From assembly GCA_903850745.1 (NCBI GenBank), contig CAINMH010000125.1, positions 1-36,978 of the forward strand: a stretch of DNA of 36,978 nucleotides, written 5' to 3'. Source of the stretch: an uncultured bacterium (GTDB lineage Bacteria > Actinomycetota > Actinomycetes > S36-B12). Below the pieces are notes generated by a model. The model saw only the letters and a program-made list of their open reading frames with translations, was not told the DNA's origin and did not search any database. Each line of letters begins with the position of its first letter. Within the stretch, counting starts at the first letter, position 1. Position numbers and translations under genes: made by a program. Shown here piece by piece: positions 33,202 to 36,978 of this stretch.

Positions 33202-33237
33202 CCTAGGCATCGCAGGTGGAGCCCACCACCCCTAGGC
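33202..33237. repeat. Hairpin between trpS and sdhC
   Basis: CCTAGGC is repeated at 33202-33208 and 33231-33237; since CCTAGG is self-complementary the two copies can pair, enclosing an inner GGTGG-AGC-CCACC stem. The element lies downstream of the trpS stop and upstream of sdhC, so it may end the trpS transcript. No T-run is present. Confidence 0.35.
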
Positions 33238-33272
33238 GTAGGACGTCCGTCACACAGGGCCGCCCCAAAGTG

Positions 33273-34380
<1,108 letters not shown>

Positions 34381-34385
34381 GCGGA

Positions 34386-34411
34386 GGGGCGGGTGGCGGC
34401 GGGAGGGCGGG
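34386..34411 (+). other. G-quadruplex motif
   Basis: The plus strand has five G-runs of three or four (GGGG-C-GGG-TGGCGGC-GGG-A-GGG-C-GGG) with loops of 1 to 7 bases, which satisfies the usual intramolecular quadruplex pattern. It lies between the 21-bp inverted repeat and the end of xth, on the template strand for the local genes. Confidence 0.55.
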
Positions 34412-34417
34412 ACGTGG

Positions 34418-35242
34418 TCAGGCGAAGTTGATGATCAGGGGCGCGTGGTCACTCCAGCGCTCGGCGTAGGTGGGCGCTTTGCCGACCTCGGCGGACTTCG
34501 CCATCGCGGCAATCTCGGGCGTAGCAATCACATAGTCAATGCGCCAGCCACCATCAGTGTCAAAGCCCTTACCGCGCCAGGACCACCACGTGTACGGCCC
34601 CGGACCGGGCCCACCGAGCGCACGACCAAGATCGGCCCACGGACCATTGCCGGTGCCAGCTGCACCGAACCATCGATCGAGATAGGCGCGTTCCTCCGGC
34701 AAGAAGCCGGCCTTATCGCGATTGCCCTTCCAGTTCTTGATGTCGACCTCGGCATGTGCGATGTTGAAGTCACCCGTGACGATGACGTGGCTCTTCTTGC
34801 GCGTCGCACTTCGACGCAATGCGGCGAGTCGTTTGTCCATTGCGACAAGAAAGGCGTACTTGTCGATTTGCTTCTGTGTTTCAGCTTCACCGGAATGAAC
34901 GTACGCCGACACCACGGTGAGCGGTCCGTACTTGGACTCGACATCCACTTCGATCCATCGACCCGAACGAGCAAAGACTGCATCTCCCACTCCTTCGCGC
35001 GATGCAAGCGGCGCAGCCTTGGTGAGCACCGCGACACCATTGCGACCAAGATCTTCAGAGGCGCTGTGCTCGACGTGCCACTTTGCTAGCCCGCTCTCAG
35101 CAAGAACCTCGTGCAGTTGCTCGTGCGTCGCGCGCACCTCCTGCAGACAAATCACGTCGGCTTTGGCGGCTGCAAGCCACTCCAGTCCACCTCGACGGGC
35201 CGTAGCACGGATGCCATTCACATTTGCCGTAATAATGCGCAC
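34418..35242 (-). CDS. xth: Exodeoxyribonuclease III
   Basis: This 274-residue AP endonuclease/3'-exonuclease of the exonuclease III family repairs abasic sites. Motifs: MRIITANVNGIRA at the N-terminus, ICLQEVRA (metal-binding Glu), VTGDFNIAH, and the C-terminal RIDYVIATPE and ERWSDHAPLI, with catalytic Asp-His. The start is GTG at 35242, fixed by family alignment. No SD is visible because the terminator hairpin of the preceding gene ends at the start codon, so translation initiation is unusual here. Confidence 0.95.
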   Translation of the reverse strand: MRIITANVNGIRATARRGGLEWLAAAKADVICLQEVRATHEQLHEVLAESGLAKWHVEHSASEDLGRNGVAVLTKAAPLASREGVGDAVFARSGRWIEVDVESKYGPLTVVSAYVHSGEAETQKQIDKYAFLVAMDKRLAALRRSATRKKSHVIVTGDFNIAHAEVDIKNWKGNRDKAGFLPEERAYLDRWFGAAGTGNGPWADLGRALGGPGPGPYTWWSWRGKGFDTDGGWRIDYVIATPEIAAMAKSAEVGKAPTYAERWSDHAPLIINFA

Positions 35243-35268
35243 AGCCCGAGGCTAGTGCCTCGGGCTGT
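35241..35268 (-). terminator. Strong hairpin after icd, abutting the xth start
   Basis: ACAGCCCGAGGC and GCCTCGGGCTGT make a perfect 12-bp stem with a TAGT loop (ACTA on the minus strand), 15 bp after the icd stop. It is terminator-like but lacks a T-run. Its last two bases belong to the GTG start codon of xth. Confidence 0.7.
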
Positions 35269-35283
35269 CGCGTGAAACGAGTG

Positions 35284-36498
35284 TCAGGCCATGGCCTTCT
35301 TGAGGTTGTTGTCGATGCTGGCAAGGAACTCCTGCGTCGTCTCCCACTTCTGGTCGGGTCCGACAAGCAGCGCAAGGTCCTTGGTCATCGAACCCGCCTC
35401 AACGGTCTCGATGCAGACGCGCTCAAGCGTCTCAGCAAAATTCGACACCTCGGGGGTGTTGTCGAACTTGCCGCGATAGACGAGGCCCCGGGTCCACGCG
35501 AAAATCGACGCAACGGGATTGGTCGAGGTTGGCTTCCCCTTCTGGTGATCGCGGTAGTGACGCGTCACCGTGCCGTGTGCGGCCTCAGCCTCGACAGTGC
35601 GGCCATCCGGCGTCAACAACACTGAAGTCATCAATCCAAGCGAACCAAAGCCCTGCGCGACGGTGTCGGACTGCACATCACCGTCGTAGTTCTTGCAGGA
35701 CCAGATGTAGCCGCCCTCCCACTTCATAGCGGAGGCGACCATGTCGTCGATGAGGCGATGTTCGTAGGTGATGCCAGCCGCATCGAACTCGCCCTTGAAC
35801 TCGGCATCAAAGATTTCTTGGAAGATGTCCTTGAAACGGCCGTCGTAGGCTTTGAGGATCGTGTTCTTAGTAGACATGTAGACCGGGTAATTGCGATCGA
35901 GCCCGTAGCGGAACGACGAACGCGCAAAATCGCGAATGGAATCGTCAAGGTTGTACATGCCCATAGCTACACCAGAACTCGGGAAGTCAAACACGTTGAA
36001 CTCCATCGGCTCCGAGCCATCCTCGGGCGTGAAGGTCATCGTGAGCTTGCCCGCCGAGGGCACTCTGAAGTCGGTCGCGCGGTACTGATCACCGTACGCA
36101 TGACGGCCGACAACGATCGGCTTAGTCCACGTCGGAACCAGACGCGGGATGTTGTTGATGATGATGGGCTCACGGAAGATCACGCCGCCAAGGATGTTAC
36201 GGATAGTGCCGTTCGGCGACTTCCACATCTTCTTCAAGCCGAACTCCTCAACACGCGCCTCGTCAGGAGTGATGGTCGCGCACTTGACGCCCACACCGAA
36301 CTCGCGAATTGCATTGGCCGAATCAATCGTGACCTGATCGTCTGTCGCATCACGATGCTCAATGCTGAGATCGTAGTAGCGCAGATCGACATCGAGATAG
36401 GGAAGGATCAACTGATCCTTGATGAACTGCCAGATGATGCGAGTCATCTCATCGCCATCAAGTTCAACAACCGGATTTATAACCTTGATCTTCGCCAT
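35284..36498 (-). CDS. icd: NADP-dependent isocitrate dehydrogenase
   Basis: This 404-residue enzyme is of the eukaryote-like homodimeric IDH type. It opens with [21 protein letters not shown] and continues with [20 protein letters not shown] (substrate-binding Ser/Asn/Arg), [19 protein letters not shown] and [11 protein letters not shown] (cofactor loop). It oxidises isocitrate to 2-oxoglutarate in the TCA cycle. It follows malate dehydrogenase by 33 bp, so two TCA genes are probably co-transcribed. The start ATG is consistent with the family. Confidence 0.97.
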   Translation of the reverse strand: MAKIKVINPVVELDGDEMTRIIWQFIKDQLILPYLDVDLRYYDLSIEHRDATDDQVTIDSANAIREFGVGVKCATITPDEARVEEFGLKKMWKSPNGTIRNILGGVIFREPIIINNIPRLVPTWTKPIVVGRHAYGDQYRATDFRVPSAGKLTMTFTPEDGSEPMEFNVFDFPSSGVAMGMYNLDDSIRDFARSSFRYGLDRNYPVYMSTKNTILKAYDGRFKDIFQEIFDAEFKGEFDAAGITYEHRLIDDMVASAMKWEGGYIWSCKNYDGDVQSDTVAQGFGSLGLMTSVLLTPDGRTVEAEAAHGTVTRHYRDHQKGKPTSTNPVASIFAWTRGLVYRGKFDNTPEVSNFAETLERVCIETVEAGSMTKDLALLVGPDQKWETTQEFLASIDNNLKKAMA

Positions 36499-36531
36499 GA
36501 CTGCGACAATCCCTTCAGTGACGTGAGTGTG

Positions 36532-36978
36532 TCAGATCAGACCGAGTGCACGCACCGCGTCGCGCTCTTCAATGAGCTCGTTAACGGATGCGTCGATGCG
36601 GCTCCTGGAAAATTCGCTGATCTCCAGGCCTTGCACGATCTCCCACTGTCCATTGACGGAACGGCAGGGGAACGACGAGATGATGCCTTCAGCAACACCG
36701 TACGAACCATCGGAGTAGACCGATGACGAGACCCAGTCATCGGCAGGCGTGCCGAGGACCCAGCTGTGTACGTGATCAATTGCAGCATTGGCGGCCGAAG
36801 CAGCCGACGACGCCCCACGCGCTTCGATGATTGCGGCGCCGCGCTTGGCAACTGTCGGAATAAACGTGTCGCGCACCCAAGCCTCATCGTTAACAACCTC
36901 GAGGGCGGGCTTGCCGTTGACGAGTGCGTGAGAGATGTCGGGGTACTGAGTCGCGGAGTGATTGCCCCACACCGTCAT
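36532..36978 (-). CDS. mdh: Malate dehydrogenase (partial, N-terminus outside window)
   Basis: Only the last 148 codons are in the window. [13 protein letters not shown] contains the catalytic histidine of malate dehydrogenase (His7 of the fragment), followed by [16 protein letters not shown] and [23 protein letters not shown], typical of the 325-330-residue bacterial enzyme. The Met at 36978 is internal, not a start: the family needs about 180 more residues to the right. It precedes icd on the same strand. Confidence 0.95.
   Translation of the reverse strand: MTVWGNHSATQYPDISHALVNGKPALEVVNDEAWVRDTFIPTVAKRGAAIIEARGASSAASAANAAIDHVHSWVLGTPADDWVSSSVYSDGSYGVAEGIISSFPCRSVNGQWEIVQGLEISEFSRSRIDASVNELIEERDAVRALGLI

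Noticed and set aside
35758-36726. 322-aa plus-strand ORF opposite icd and mdh
   Set aside because: Antisense shadow created by codon bias; both opposing genes are certain.

Overview
The window looks like a moderately GC-rich actinobacterial chromosome segment. This rests on the Sdh1-type succinate dehydrogenase with a five-helix anchor, frequent GTG/TTG starts, dense ATGA/TGATG gene junctions and TANNNT-type -10 boxes. The genus cannot be told from the sequence alone. No tRNA, rRNA, IS element or CRISPR array was seen.

Region 1 (1-19975, minus strand) is one apparent catabolic operon of 19 genes that runs off the left edge. In transcription order it holds: a Rieske oxygenase alpha subunit resembling carbazole 1,9a-dioxygenase CarAa; its ferredoxin-NAD(P)H reductase; a BphC-type extradiol dioxygenase; an amidase; an M20-fold protein with a degenerate active site; a meta-cleavage C-C hydrolase; an SDR; a MoxR-like AAA+ ATPase; a zinc-less MDR oxidoreductase; an enoyl-CoA hydratase-like protein; a CaiB-type CoA transferase; a gamma-carbonic-anhydrase/PaaY-like protein; LutA-LutB-LutC; 2-oxopent-4-enoate hydratase; acylating acetaldehyde dehydrogenase; 4-hydroxy-2-oxovalerate aldolase; and pyruvate phosphate dikinase. 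Read as a pathway, an aromatic ring is dihydroxylated, meta-cleaved and hydrolysed, the C5 dienoate goes to pyruvate and acetyl-CoA, and PPDK lifts pyruvate to PEP. The amidase and CoA enzymes suggest a substrate with an amide-linked or acyl side chain. The actual substrate is unknown.

Region 2 (20137-22346, plus strand) is divergent from the operon. It encodes a VWA-domain protein, the probable partner of the MoxR ATPase, and a MarR-like winged-helix regulator. Region 3 (22438-27845, plus) has its own promoter, a structured leader with a 14-codon upstream ORF, a CUT2-type ABC importer (lipoprotein, double ATPase, permease) and a MatB-like acyl-CoA synthetase. The oxygenase promoter and the importer promoter share the same AT-rich, 10-bp-periodic element 9-10 bp upstream of a perfect TTGACA box, which suggests one regulator controls uptake and catabolism.

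Region 4 (27918-36978) is housekeeping: a D,D-carboxypeptidase (plus), then on the minus strand a 2H phosphoesterase, SdhB-SdhA-SdhC, TrpS, exonuclease III, NADP-isocitrate dehydrogenase and the C-terminal part of malate dehydrogenase. Between trpS and xth lies a perfect 21-bp inverted repeat next to a G-quadruplex motif. The most unusual system is the MoxR-VWA pair split across the divergent promoter of a Rieske-oxygenase operon.
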